From positions 1 through 34,262 of the forward strand of contig JAQVEG010000029.1 in NCBI GenBank assembly GCA_028697725.1: a stretch of 34,262 nt of DNA, read 5' to 3'. The notes under the pieces are model-generated. The model did not search any database and had not been told where the DNA came from. It worked only from the letters and a program-made list of their open reading frames with translations. The stretch comes from Anaerostipes sp. (GTDB lineage: Bacteria > Bacillota > Clostridia > Lachnospirales > Lachnospiraceae). Shown piece after piece: positions 1 to 7,164 of the stretch (positions are counted from its first letter, which is position 1; the number at the start of each line of letters is the position of its first letter). A program made the translations under genes and the position numbers.

Positions 1-131
1 GTATAAAGGAAAAAAAGAATATCAATTTCAATTTTAGTAATATCGTATTTCTTCATAATGCATTCATATTGCTTTTCACATAATTTTTTAAACTGTTGTC
101 CAGTCATAAAAATTTCTAACTGATTTGCCAT
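1..131 (-). CDS. MarR-type transcriptional regulator, N-terminal part only
   Basis: The minus-strand reading frame starts with ATG at 131, preceded by a good ribosome binding site (AAGGGAG, minus strand, near 139-146), and runs off the window start after 43 full codons. The visible protein begins MANQLEIFMTGQQF and continues through a helix with KLCEKQYECIMKKYDIT, the usual N-terminal dimerisation helix and start of the winged-helix domain in MarR-family regulators. The family assignment rests on this short piece plus the palindromic operator directly upstream, so it is tentative. It is divergent from nadA. Autoregulation through the palindrome at 156-185 is likely by analogy with other MarR genes. 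Confidence 0.6.
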   Translation of the reverse strand, partial: MANQLEIFMTGQQFKKLCEKQYECIMKKYDITKIEIDILFFLY

Positions 132-155
132 AAAGTATCTCCCTTCTCAAATTTA

Positions 156-185
156 TTTAATTAGTTCACTTCCGAACTAATTAAA
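156..185. promoter_or_regulatory. Palindromic operator of the MarR-type gene
   Basis: A perfect inverted repeat with 12-base arms (TTTAATTAGTTC at 156-167 and GAACTAATTAAA at 174-185) and a 6-base centre. It lies immediately downstream of the -10 box of the minus-strand promoter, over the expected transcription start, where repressor binding would block initiation. The size and symmetry fit a MarR-family dimer site. The identity of the binding protein is inferred from position only. Confidence 0.7.
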
Positions 186-213
186 CTATAACTTGATTTA
201 TTCATTTGGTCAA
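185..213 (-). promoter_or_regulatory. Promoter of the MarR-type gene
   Basis: On the minus strand a -35 box TTGACC (208-213) and a -10 box TATAGT (185-190) are separated by 17 bases. The palindrome follows at once, then a ribosome binding site and the start codon at 131. Confidence 0.75.
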
Positions 214-301
214 TAGATTGGAGATAATGTTCACAGAAAGTTAAGAAAATACAAAAAAGCGTTACAAAATTTTAATGTAAAGGACTTTATGAAATCCTTG
301 C

Positions 302-330
302 TTGAATCCTAGTAAAATAATGGGTATACT
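302..330 (+). promoter_or_regulatory. Promoter of nadA
   Basis: -35 TTGAAT (302-307) and -10 TATACT (325-330) with 17-base spacing, about 30 bases ahead of the nadA ribosome binding site. No obvious operator palindrome overlaps it. Confidence 0.7.
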
Positions 331-369
331 ATGATATAACTATTAAAATTATTTTTGAAGGAGTTTGGT

Positions 370-1281
370 ATGGAAAATGAATTAGTGAGAGAGATAGCCA
401 AGTGGAAAGAAAAAAGGGATGCTGTTATTTTGGCACATTATTATGTTGATGGTGCAGTGCAGGAAATTGCGGATTATGTTGGTGATTCTTATTATTTGGC
501 TAAAATTGCTACAGAGTTGAAAGAGCAGGTTATTATATTTTGTGGTGTTTCTTTTATGGGTGAGAGTGCCAAGCTTTTAAACCCTAATAAAACAGTGATT
601 ATGGCAGATTCAAGTGCAGATTGTCCAATGGCACATATGATAGATAAAGAACGGATTCAAGAAGTTCGAAAGGAGTATTCTGATGTGGCAGTGGTCTGTT
701 ATGTTAATTCCACAGCAGAGATAAAAGCATACTCTGACATCTGTGTGACATCATCAAATGCAGTCAAAGTAGTAAAGGCTATAGGGCAAAAGAATATATT
801 TTTTATACCAGATAACAATTTGGGGAGATATGTTTCCAAGATGATTCCTGAAAAGAATTTTATTTTCCATGATGGGTTTTGCCATGTGCATAAAAGTATC
901 CATTTAGATAGAGTAATCGAAGCGAAACGAGTGAATCCAGAGGCAAAAGTTCTGGCACATCCAGAGTGTACAAAGGATGTGCTTAATATTGCAGATTATA
1001 TAGGAAGTACCTCGGAAATTATAGCGTATGCCACGCAAAGTGAATGTGAGAAGTTTATCATTTGCACTGAAATGGGAGTTTTCTTTGAATTAATGAGGAA
1101 GAATCCAAAGAAAAAATTCTATTCCGTTGGTCATCGACAGTTTTGTCCTAATATGAAAAAAGTAACATTAGAAAAAGTATTGGGAGCGCTAAAAGAAATG
1201 GGACCAGAGGTTTTGGTAGATAAGAGCATTTCAAAAAAGGCAGTAATTCCATTACAAAAAATGCTTGAATTTGCAAAGTAG
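370..1281 (+). CDS. nadA: Quinolinate synthase NadA
   Basis: Condenses iminoaspartate with dihydroxyacetone phosphate to quinolinate, the second step of de novo NAD synthesis, in the cytoplasm with a [4Fe-4S] cluster. The 303-residue protein is full length for the family. It shows the blocks ILAHYYVDGAVQ, FCGVSFMGESAKLL, CYVNSTAEIKAYSDICVTSSNA, FIPDNNLGRYV, HPECTKDV and CPNMKKVTLE. The three cysteines in FCGV, HPEC and CPNMK are in the positions expected for cluster ligands. The ATG at 370 has AAGGAG about seven bases upstream; an in-frame TTG at 355 has no such site and was not chosen. nadB and nadC, which usually accompany nadA in Clostridia, are not adjacent, so the gene stands alone between a MarR-type regulator and a ferredoxin-type protein. 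Confidence 0.95.
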   Translation: MENELVREIAKWKEKRDAVILAHYYVDGAVQEIADYVGDSYYLAKIATELKEQVIIFCGVSFMGESAKLLNPNKTVIMADSSADCPMAHMIDKERIQEVRKEYSDVAVVCYVNSTAEIKAYSDICVTSSNAVKVVKAIGQKNIFFIPDNNLGRYVSKMIPEKNFIFHDGFCHVHKSIHLDRVIEAKRVNPEAKVLAHPECTKDVLNIADYIGSTSEIIAYATQSECEKFIICTEMGVFFELMRKNPKKKFYSVGHRQFCPNMKKVTLEKVLGALKEMGPEVLVDKSISKKAVIPLQKMLEFAK

Positions 1282-1335
1282 TAATTCCACATATTTATTC
1301 GCACCAGTTCTCTTTCTTTTTTGTCCTTTATAAAT

Positions 1336-1364
1336 TTGATTTTAAATATGTAAGATGTTATATT
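1336..1364 (+). promoter_or_regulatory. Promoter of the EFR1-type gene
   Basis: -35 TTGATT (1336-1341), 17-base spacer, -10 TATATT (1359-1364) with an extended TG at 1356-1357. Located 30 bases before the start codon. Confidence 0.65.
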
Positions 1365-1393
1365 CAATTCAAAGAGCGAAAGGAGAATATAAG

Positions 1394-2158
1394 ATGAGTA
1401 CATATGAGATTACATTTAGCCCAACTGGTGGAACAAAAAAAGTGACAGAAATTATTACTTCACAGTTTGACACGAAGACGGAGGAGATTAGTCTTTTACC
1501 CAGCAACACAGATTATAGTAAATATACATTTACACAAAATGATGTCTGTGTGATTGCAGTACCATCTTTTGGTGGAAGAGTTCCTGAGACTGCTGTTGGA
1601 CGAATTAAGCTTTTAAATGGAAATGGTGCAAAAGCAGTTTTGGTTTGTGTATATGGAAATCGTGCATATGAGGATACCTTGATGGAACTTAAGGATGCAG
1701 CAAGTGCAGCTGGATTTATCCCTGTGATGGCAGTTGCAGCAGTGGCAGAACATTCTATTATGAGACAGTTTGCAGCAGGAAGACCAGATGATAATGACAA
1801 AGAAACCTTAGAGTCTTTTGGAAAGAAAATCTGGGAGAAGATACAGTCAAAGGAAGAATTATCGGAAGTACATGTGCCAGGAAATAAGGATTACAGAGAA
1901 TATGGTGGTGTTCCATTTAAGCCAAGTGCAGATAAAAAATGCAACTCTTGTGGGGTTTGTGCGAAAGAATGTCCAACGGGTGCAATTCCAATCAAAGAGC
2001 CGAAAAAAATAGACAAAGAAAAATGTATCTCCTGTATGCGTTGCATTACAGTCTGTCCACAAAAAGCAAGAGGATTAAATCAGATTGTTTTAAAAGGTGC
2101 GGCAGTGAAAATGGCTAAAGTATTTAAAGAAAGAAAAGAAAATGAATTCTTTGAATAA
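1394..2158 (+). CDS. EFR1-type protein: flavodoxin-like domain plus two [4Fe-4S] clusters
   Basis: A 254-residue predicted electron-transfer protein. The N-terminal half is flavodoxin-like: the FSPTGGTKKV segment near residues 7-16 is a phosphate-binding loop of the flavodoxin type, and VIAVPSFGGRVPE is a second flavin-side loop. The C-terminal part has two ferredoxin motifs, CNSCGVCAKECPTGAIP and CISCMRCITVCPQKA, each CxxCxxCxxxCP. This arrangement matches the EFR1 (flavodoxin/ferredoxin) group common in anaerobic Firmicutes; the natural partner is not known. The start at 1394 has AAAGGAGA upstream. It is followed after 20 bases by the EcsC-like gene and probably shares its transcript. Confidence 0.85.
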   Translation: MSTYEITFSPTGGTKKVTEIITSQFDTKTEEISLLPSNTDYSKYTFTQNDVCVIAVPSFGGRVPETAVGRIKLLNGNGAKAVLVCVYGNRAYEDTLMELKDAASAAGFIPVMAVAAVAEHSIMRQFAAGRPDDNDKETLESFGKKIWEKIQSKEELSEVHVPGNKDYREYGGVPFKPSADKKCNSCGVCAKECPTGAIPIKEPKKIDKEKCISCMRCITVCPQKARGLNQIVLKGAAVKMAKVFKERKENEFFE

Positions 2159-2178
2159 AAGCAGGGGAAGGAAGAACT

Positions 2179-2958
2179 ATGAAGCAGAGAAAATTCCAAG
2201 TACAAAAAGAATTGAAACGATTAGATAAGCAGGAAAAATCATTTCAAGCCAGACGTATGAAGAAAAAAGATTCAAAAATGAATCAATTTTTAGATGACAA
2301 AGTGCCAGAAAAATTACAACATACATTAGAAAAAGCTTTTGTGAAAGCATTTCAGTTGATTTTTCAAAAGGGAACGGGTGTAATCGAAAAGACCTTCAAT
2401 CCAGAAGAATTGGAGAAGGAATTTCAAGTGAATTCGTATGCACATTCTGTTCATCAAAACAAGAAGTCTCTGCGTGTGTTTTCTAAAAAAGCAAAGAGTT
2501 CTGGAACATTAAATCTTCTTGTATCAGGAGGTGCCGGTGTGGGGTTAGGCATCCTTGGAATCGGTATTCCAGATATCGCACTTTTTACCGGCTTAATGTT
2601 AAAGTCTATCTATGAAATTGCTTTAAACTATGGATATGATTATAACAAAGAAGAGGAAAGGAAATTTATCCTTTTATTGATTCGTGGAGCTGTTTCTAGA
2701 AAAGAAGAATTCTCTAAAATAGATAATCAAATAAATGAATTGATTGAAAAAGAAAACGGAGAGAATCTGCCAGACATAAAACAGTTAATTGAGGAAACGG
2801 CAACTGCCCTTTCGGATCAATTATTGTATATGAAATTTTTACAGGGAATTCCACTAGTAGGTATCGTGGGTGGAGCATATGATGCAGTTTGTATGAAACA
2901 AGTAACATCGTATGTGGAGTTAAAGTATCGCCGCAGATTTTATGGGAAAATTTTATAA
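2179..2958 (+). CDS. EcsC-family protein
   Basis: A 259-residue protein with a very lysine-rich N-terminus (residues 1-37), a central glycine-rich hydrophobic stretch (LLVSGGAGVGLGILGIGIPDIALFTGLMLKSIYEIALNYGYDY) and a C-terminal hydrophobic stretch (GIPLVGIVGGAYDAV). The central block is typical of the EcsC family, named after the third gene of the Bacillus ecs locus. No ABC transporter genes (EcsA/EcsB) are nearby, so this is a stand-alone EcsC-like protein of unknown function, probably membrane associated. The ribosome binding site GGGGAAGG lies just upstream. It is the last gene before a strong terminator. Confidence 0.8.
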   Translation: MKQRKFQVQKELKRLDKQEKSFQARRMKKKDSKMNQFLDDKVPEKLQHTLEKAFVKAFQLIFQKGTGVIEKTFNPEELEKEFQVNSYAHSVHQNKKSLRVFSKKAKSSGTLNLLVSGGAGVGLGILGIGIPDIALFTGLMLKSIYEIALNYGYDYNKEEERKFILLLIRGAVSRKEEFSKIDNQINELIEKENGENLPDIKQLIEETATALSDQLLYMKFLQGIPLVGIVGGAYDAVCMKQVTSYVELKYRRRFYGKIL

Positions 2959-2970
2959 GTGTGAAAGAAG

Positions 2971-3004
2971 ATCAGAATCTCCATGTGAGGTTCTGATTTT
3001 TTTT
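2971..3004 (+). terminator. Rho-independent terminator after the EcsC-like gene
   Basis: An 11-base stem (2971-2981 with 2987-2997, one G-U pair), a 5-base loop and a run of seven T at 2998-3004. It ends the EFR1/EcsC-like transcript. Confidence 0.9.
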
Positions 3005-3025
3005 CATGCAATAAAGCCAAAAAAG

Positions 3026-3053
3026 TTGGCATACAAATAACATATGATATAAT
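3026..3053 (+). promoter_or_regulatory. Promoter of the Cdd1-like gene
   Basis: -35 TTGGCA (3026-3031), 16-base spacer, consensus -10 TATAAT (3048-3053) with an extended TG at 3045-3046. It probably serves the run of small genes that follows. Confidence 0.75.
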
Positions 3054-3102
3054 AAAAGAATAAGGGAAGTAAAGCGGCTGGGGTATATATGGGAGGACTG
3101 TG

Positions 3103-3354
3103 ATGAGTGAGTTGAGGAAAATACCAAATGTGGGAAAAGAAACGGAAAAGGATCTCATAGCAATGGGGTATACAACGATAGAGTCTTTGCGGGGAATTTC
3201 AGGAGAAGAGCTATATCGACAGGAATGCATTCTTAGAAATCAGCAGATAGACCGTTGCCAGCTATATCTTTATCGGGCAGTGGAATACTGGGTAAACACA
3301 GAAAATCCAGATTCAGAGAAGGCAAAATGGTGGCATTGGAAAGATGGGGAATAA
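3103..3354 (+). CDS. Helix-hairpin-helix protein, Cdd1-like
   Basis: An 83-residue protein that opens with a helix-hairpin-helix motif (LRKIPNVGKETEKDLIAMGYTTIESL, residues 4-29), followed by an E-L-Y-x-x-E-C segment, DRCQLYLYRAVEYW and a C-terminal KWWHWKD. This order matches the small Cdd1 (pathogenicity locus) family, a single-domain HhH protein whose function is not established; nucleic acid binding is the family expectation. ATG at 3103 has GGGAGG six bases upstream. A GTG directly before it at 3100 is in frame but is less well placed. Confidence 0.75.
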   Translation: MSELRKIPNVGKETEKDLIAMGYTTIESLRGISGEELYRQECILRNQQIDRCQLYLYRAVEYWVNTENPDSEKAKWWHWKDGE

Positions 3355-3360
3355 ATAAAA

Positions 3361-3942
3361 ATGACTGAAAAACAAAAAATGCAGAAACAGATGTTATATG
3401 ATGCAAATTATGATAAAACTTTATTGGAAGAACGAGCAAGAGCAAAGGATGTTTGCTATGATTTTAATCAACTTCGTCCATCTCAGACAGAGGAACAGAC
3501 AGCGTTATTAAAGAAGCTTCTTGGCAAGACAAAAGGAGAGTTTTGTATTGTGGCACCTTTTTGGTGCGATTACGGATACAATATTGAAATTGGAGAAAAC
3601 TTCTTTGCAAACCACAATACAGTTATTTTAGATGGAGGAAAAGTTCAGTTTGGTGATAATGTATTTATTGCACCAGATTGTGGATTTCATACTGCAGGAC
3701 ATCCTATAGATTTTGAGCGAAGGAATAAGGGACTTGAATATGCATATCCCATTAAAGTTGGTGACAATGTATGGATTGGTGCAGGAGTTCAAGTTATGCC
3801 AGGAGTCACGATTGGAAACAATGTTGTAATTGGCGGAGGGAGTGTTGTATTAAAAGATATTCCAGATAACTGTGTGGCGGCGGGAAATCCATGTAAAGTA
3901 ATCCGTCCAATCACAGAGCAAGATAAGGAGAAAATTAAGTGA
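3361..3942 (+). CDS. Sugar O-acetyltransferase, maltose/galactoside type
   Basis: A 193-residue acetyl-CoA-dependent O-acetyltransferase of the left-handed beta-helix type. The N-terminal helical part (MTEKQKMQKQMLYDANYDKTLLEERARAKDVCYDFNQLRPS) is the maltose acetyltransferase cap; the rest is a hexapeptide-repeat coil ending IGGGSVVLKDIPDNCVAAGNPCKVIR. The catalytic histidine is expected in FHTAGHPID. The true acceptor sugar cannot be read from sequence. The ribosome binding site is weak (GATGGGG about ten bases upstream), and translation may be coupled to the preceding gene, which ends seven bases earlier. Its stop overlaps the start of the VOC gene. Confidence 0.9.
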   Translation: MTEKQKMQKQMLYDANYDKTLLEERARAKDVCYDFNQLRPSQTEEQTALLKKLLGKTKGEFCIVAPFWCDYGYNIEIGENFFANHNTVILDGGKVQFGDNVFIAPDCGFHTAGHPIDFERRNKGLEYAYPIKVGDNVWIGAGVQVMPGVTIGNNVVIGGGSVVLKDIPDNCVAAGNPCKVIRPITEQDKEKIK

Positions 3943-4301
3943 AGTTAAAAAATATTTTAATTGTCGTAGATGATATAGAAACTTCTAAGAAATTCTATAA
4001 AGATTTATTTGGCTTGGATGTACTTTTAGATAACGATGGAAATGTAATTTTAACAGAAGGATTAGTGCTTCAAGACCGAAAAATTTGGAAATCTTTCATT
4101 GAGAAAGAAATAATAAAAGAGAACAATGCCTGTGAATTATATTTTGAAGAAAAGGATATTGATGGATTTGTTGAAAAATTAGAGAATTACCATATGCCAA
4201 TCAAATATCTTAATAAGTTAATGGAGCATTCTTGGGGACAAAGAGTTGTTCGATTTTATGATCCAGACGGAAATTTGATTGAAGTTGGAACTCCAATGTA
4301 A
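3939..4301 (+). CDS. VOC (glyoxalase/bleomycin-resistance fold) protein
   Basis: A 120-residue vicinal-oxygen-chelate protein. It has the family's opening (ILIVVDDIETSKKFYKDLFGLDV), a central beta strand with CELYFEEKDIDGFVEKL and the closing RVVRFYDPDGNLIEVGTPM. The opening metal-site histidine is absent here (ILIV in place of xxHxxI), so the canonical lyase metal site looks incomplete and the activity is unknown. It starts with GTG at 3939, overlapping the acetyltransferase stop by four bases (GTGA), with AAGGAG about nine bases upstream, so the two are translationally coupled. Confidence 0.85.
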   Translation: MKLKNILIVVDDIETSKKFYKDLFGLDVLLDNDGNVILTEGLVLQDRKIWKSFIEKEIIKENNACELYFEEKDIDGFVEKLENYHMPIKYLNKLMEHSWGQRVVRFYDPDGNLIEVGTPM

Positions 4302-4312
4302 GAGTAAAATTT

Positions 4313-4774
4313 ATGAATGGGAATAAAGGTATGAGAATTGTTGAAATCAAAGAAAAAACACCAATATTAATACAGAAATTATTAAATATATGGGAAGAAT
4401 CTGTAAAAGCAACACACTTGTTCTTATCAGATTATGAGATAAAAAACATCAAACAGTATGTTCCACATGCATTAAGTGAAATTTTACACCTGGTAATTGC
4501 AGAGGATGAAAATGGTTGTCCAGTTGCTTTTATGGGAGCAGAAAATGAAACACTTGAGATGCTTTTTATTACACCAGAAGAAAGAGGAAAAGGGTTGGGC
4601 AAAACTCTGATTAGGTATGGGATTAGGAACTATAACATTAGAAAATTAGCTGTGAATGAGCAGAACCCTCAGGCAAGAGAGTTTTATGAACATATGGGAT
4701 TTCAAGTTTACAAACGAACGGATTATGATGAACAAGGAAATGCTTATCCAATTTTATATATGAGTTGCGAATAA
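4313..4774 (+). CDS. GNAT-family N-acetyltransferase
   Basis: A 153-residue acetyltransferase. The acetyl-CoA loop is seen as LFITPEERGKGLGKTLIRYG, followed by KLAVNEQNPQAREFYEHMGFQVYKRT, the usual C-terminal GNAT block. The overall form resembles the YjaB type, where a small-molecule or protein amine is acetylated; the substrate here is unknown. Two in-frame ATG codons are possible, at 4313 and 4331. The second is preceded by GGGAATAAAGG and gives MRIVEIKEK, a more typical N-terminus; neither site is strong. It lies 11 bases after the VOC gene in the same direction. Confidence 0.85.
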   Translation: MNGNKGMRIVEIKEKTPILIQKLLNIWEESVKATHLFLSDYEIKNIKQYVPHALSEILHLVIAEDENGCPVAFMGAENETLEMLFITPEERGKGLGKTLIRYGIRNYNIRKLAVNEQNPQAREFYEHMGFQVYKRTDYDEQGNAYPILYMSCE

Positions 4775-4823
4775 GAGGAGTTTTGTAATAGTTTGATTTA
4801 CGTTAGGAGGCTATTAAGAGGAT

Positions 4824-5231
4824 ATGGCAGTTTCAAGTATAAAGATTATTTTTCAAAGTAATATTAAAAAAGTATGGGATATTGTTACATCGGTGGAAGG
4901 ATATACGTGGAGAAGTGATTTAGGCAAAACAGAAATTTTAAATGAAAAGCAGTTTGTGGAATATACAAAAGATGGTTATGGGACCACGTTTACAATTACA
5001 AAGATGGTACCATACAAACACTGGGAATTTGATATGGAAAATGAAAATATAAAAGGACACTGGATTGGTATTTTCAAACAAAAAGAGGAAGAAACAGAAG
5101 TTGAGTTTACGGAAGATGTGAGTGCAAAAAAATTGATTATGAAACCATTTGTGAAAGCCTATCTAAAAAAGCATCAGACACAATTTGTTTCGGATTTAGA
5201 AAAAGCCTTACAAATTGGAGAAGATTTGTAA
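4824..5231 (+). CDS. SRPBCC-family protein
   Basis: A 135-residue protein of the START/Bet v 1 (SRPBCC) fold. It opens with a strand-helix pair typical of polyketide-cyclase/dehydrase-like members (IKIIFQSNIKKVWDIVTSVEGYTWRSDLG), continues with KMVPYKHWEFDMENENIKGHWIGIF and ends with a long amphipathic helix. Members bind hydrophobic ligands; no ligand can be assigned. The ribosome binding site region contains GGAGG and AGAGG. It is separated from the GNAT gene by 49 bases. Confidence 0.75.
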   Translation: MAVSSIKIIFQSNIKKVWDIVTSVEGYTWRSDLGKTEILNEKQFVEYTKDGYGTTFTITKMVPYKHWEFDMENENIKGHWIGIFKQKEEETEVEFTEDVSAKKLIMKPFVKAYLKKHQTQFVSDLEKALQIGEDL

Positions 5232-5255
5232 GGAGAGTACAAGGAGGTACTGATT

Positions 5256-5639
5256 ATGACTACAATTACTTATAACAATTATTTGGCAGAGCCAGACCCA
5301 TTATCCTTTGAAGAAGCTATGGAAATCTATGAGAAAATTCTTCAAAATCTTGAAAATGAAACTGATGCCCTAAAAGATGCGTGGAAGACTGCCCTAAAAG
5401 CCATGACAACATACGCTGATTTGCGAGCAAACTGGCTGCAGCAGACAAAAGAAGAGCATCATGAAGCAGGTCGAACTGCAAAACATGATGCTGTGATTCA
5501 TTCTTTAGATGCACTGTGTGAAACTATGGAAAGTCTCAATATGGACGCTGCCTGGAGAAACCAGCTAGGTACTGCCAGAAAACGAATTGGTGACTTTGCA
5601 TGTTATGTTTCTTGTATTTACGGAATCTGTGCACGTTAA
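5256..5639 (+). CDS. Conserved hypothetical protein, possibly DUF3232-like
   Basis: A 127-residue, largely helical soluble protein with no signal peptide or membrane segment. The C-terminal block RKRIGDFACYVSCIYGICAR and the N-terminal YNNYLAEPDPLSFEEAMEIYEK resemble small clostridial proteins I associate with DUF3232, a family of unknown function; this is from memory and needs a profile search. A strong GGAGG lies upstream of ATG at 5256. It follows the SRPBCC gene by 24 bases and converges on the minus-strand rubredoxin-fusion gene with only 17 bases between stops. Confidence 0.6.
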   Translation: MTTITYNNYLAEPDPLSFEEAMEIYEKILQNLENETDALKDAWKTALKAMTTYADLRANWLQQTKEEHHEAGRTAKHDAVIHSLDALCETMESLNMDAAWRNQLGTARKRIGDFACYVSCIYGICAR

Positions 5640-5656
5640 ACTAATTTTATTTGAAT

Positions 5657-7057
5657 TTATGCATGAGGAATATCAGTATGTTCTGATATTTCTCTGTTTG
5701 TTGTACACAGGTCTTTGACACTTAAATCATGAAGATTACTATGACCTGTAATTCGTCCAAACATTTCTAATTCTTTCTTACAGACTGTTAAGTAGTTTGC
5801 AAGTCGCTTGGCAGCAGCATCCTGCTGTAAATTCTTTCTAAGTTCAGGGTCTTGGGTGGCAACCCCAACTGGACATTTTCCGCTTCCACAGATTCGATAT
5901 TGCTGACATGCCGCAGCAACTAAAGCAGCAGAAGCAATGGCAATGGCATCTGCACCCATAGCGATAGCCTTTGCAAAATCCCCTGGAAGACGAAGTCCAC
6001 CAGTAATGACAAGCTCCATATCCAAGTTATGTTCATCCAAATATTTTCTTGCGCGGGCAAGGGCATAAATGGTAGGAACAGAGGTGTTGTCTTTTAGAGA
6101 TTCTGGACTGGCACCTGTGGCACCACCACGTCCATCAATGGTAACAAAATCAGCACCTGCATAGGCAATCCATTCTAAATCTTGTTCAATATGTCCTGCT
6201 GCAATTTTAATTCCAATTGGTCTTCCCTGAGAGGCATCTCTAAGCCAGTCAACCATAGTTTTCAAATCTTCTTTTGAATTAATATTCGGGAATTTAGATG
6301 GACTAATGACATCCTCGCCCAATGGTTTATTTCGTATCTTAGAAATTTCAGGAGTTACTTTATCGCCAGGAAGGTGTCCACCCATGCCTGGTTTTGTTCC
6401 CTGACCGATTTTCACTTCAATGGCATCTGCTTCTTTTAAATTTTCCGGAGTTACACTATATAAGTTTGGTACATACTCGAAAATGTATTTGAAAGCTGAC
6501 TGTTTTTCTTCTGGGAGGATTCCACCTTCGCCACTGCACATAGCAGTTTTTGTCATAGCACTTCCCTTTGCCAAAGCAATCTTTAATTCCTTTGATAAGG
6601 CACCAAAGGACATGTGAGATACATAAACTGGATGATATAATTCCATTGGTTTTTTTGCATTTTTTCCAATAATGGTTGTTGTATCTACAGGCTCACCGGC
6701 ATTTAAAGGTGCAGGATTTAACTGTGCTCCAAGAATTAAAATATCATCCCAGGACACAATTGGTTTTAAGGTTCCCATGGCATTTACCACAGATTCTCCT
6801 GTCAAAGCCATTTGATGGATTTTGTCTAGCTGAGGAAATTCAGCACTAGATGATTTTGCAAATGCCTCTGGATAAGCTAAAGGATTCGCTGTATTTGCTG
6901 ATGTTTCGGTAGCTTTTGACTTTTCCTGTTCTAAAAAATGATCCTTTGTTGCCTTACAAATAGGGCAGACATAGTCTGCAGGCAAGTCTGTAAATGTCGT
7001 TCCCTCTTTTTCCTCATCATATATGTATCCACATATATCACATTTAAAAATACTCAT
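5657..7057 (-). CDS. Rubredoxin - glutamate synthase-like FMN protein
   Basis: A 466-residue fusion. Residues 1-40 are a rubredoxin domain with iron ligands C6, C9, C31 and C34 (CDICGYIYDEE and CPICK). The rest is the FMN-binding TIM-barrel of the glutamate synthase large subunit, with MSFGALSKELKIALAKG, GEGGILPEE, KIGQGTKPGMGGHLPGDKV, VTIDGRGGATGASP and the cysteine set ACQQYRICGSGKCPVGVATQ (Cx5Cx4C), which in glutamate synthase binds a [3Fe-4S] cluster. The glutaminase domain is absent, so it is not a full GltB by itself; it may act with a separate electron donor and a glutaminase, or on another substrate. ATG at 7057 with a GGAGGTG site was chosen over an ATG at 7078. It is divergent from the XRE regulator. 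Confidence 0.9.
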   Translation of the reverse strand: MSIFKCDICGYIYDEEKEGTTFTDLPADYVCPICKATKDHFLEQEKSKATETSANTANPLAYPEAFAKSSSAEFPQLDKIHQMALTGESVVNAMGTLKPIVSWDDILILGAQLNPAPLNAGEPVDTTTIIGKNAKKPMELYHPVYVSHMSFGALSKELKIALAKGSAMTKTAMCSGEGGILPEEKQSAFKYIFEYVPNLYSVTPENLKEADAIEVKIGQGTKPGMGGHLPGDKVTPEISKIRNKPLGEDVISPSKFPNINSKEDLKTMVDWLRDASQGRPIGIKIAAGHIEQDLEWIAYAGADFVTIDGRGGATGASPESLKDNTSVPTIYALARARKYLDEHNLDMELVITGGLRLPGDFAKAIAMGADAIAIASAALVAAACQQYRICGSGKCPVGVATQDPELRKNLQQDAAAKRLANYLTVCKKELEMFGRITGHSNLHDLSVKDLCTTNREISEHTDIPHA

Positions 7058-7079
7058 AGAACACCTCCGTTTTTTCATG

Positions 7080-7092
7080 GTAACTTAGTTAC
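7080..7092. promoter_or_regulatory. Palindrome at the start region of the rubredoxin-fusion transcript
   Basis: GTAACTTAGTTAC is a perfect palindrome with six-base arms and one central base. On the minus strand it lies just downstream of the -10 box at 7097-7102, close to the expected transcription start, a usual repressor position. The protein that would bind is unknown. Confidence 0.5.
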
Positions 7093-7096
7093 TCTT

Positions 7097-7127
7097 ATTA
7101 TAACATACATGGAAAAATAATATTGAA
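7097..7127 (-). promoter_or_regulatory. Promoter of the rubredoxin-fusion gene
   Basis: Minus-strand -10 box TATAAT (7097-7102) with an extended TG. The -35 is less clear: TTCAAT (7122-7127) gives 19-base spacing. Confidence 0.55.
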
Positions 7128-7134
7128 AATGGTG

Positions 7135-7164
7135 TTGACAAGGAAAGTTGTCATGTGCTATATT
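7135..7164 (+). promoter_or_regulatory. Promoter of the XRE regulator / DUF3169 pair
   Basis: Consensus -35 TTGACA (7135-7140), 18-base spacer, -10 TATATT (7159-7164). Both sides of the -10 are flanked by inverted repeats TGACAA-N6-TTGTCA. Confidence 0.75.

Noticed and set aside
5669..5690. Hairpin AATATCAG/CTGATATT as a terminator for the plus-strand gene ending at 5639
   Set aside because: The stem has eight AT-rich pairs, the tail TCTCTGTTTG is not a real T-run, and it lies within the coding end of the minus-strand gene.
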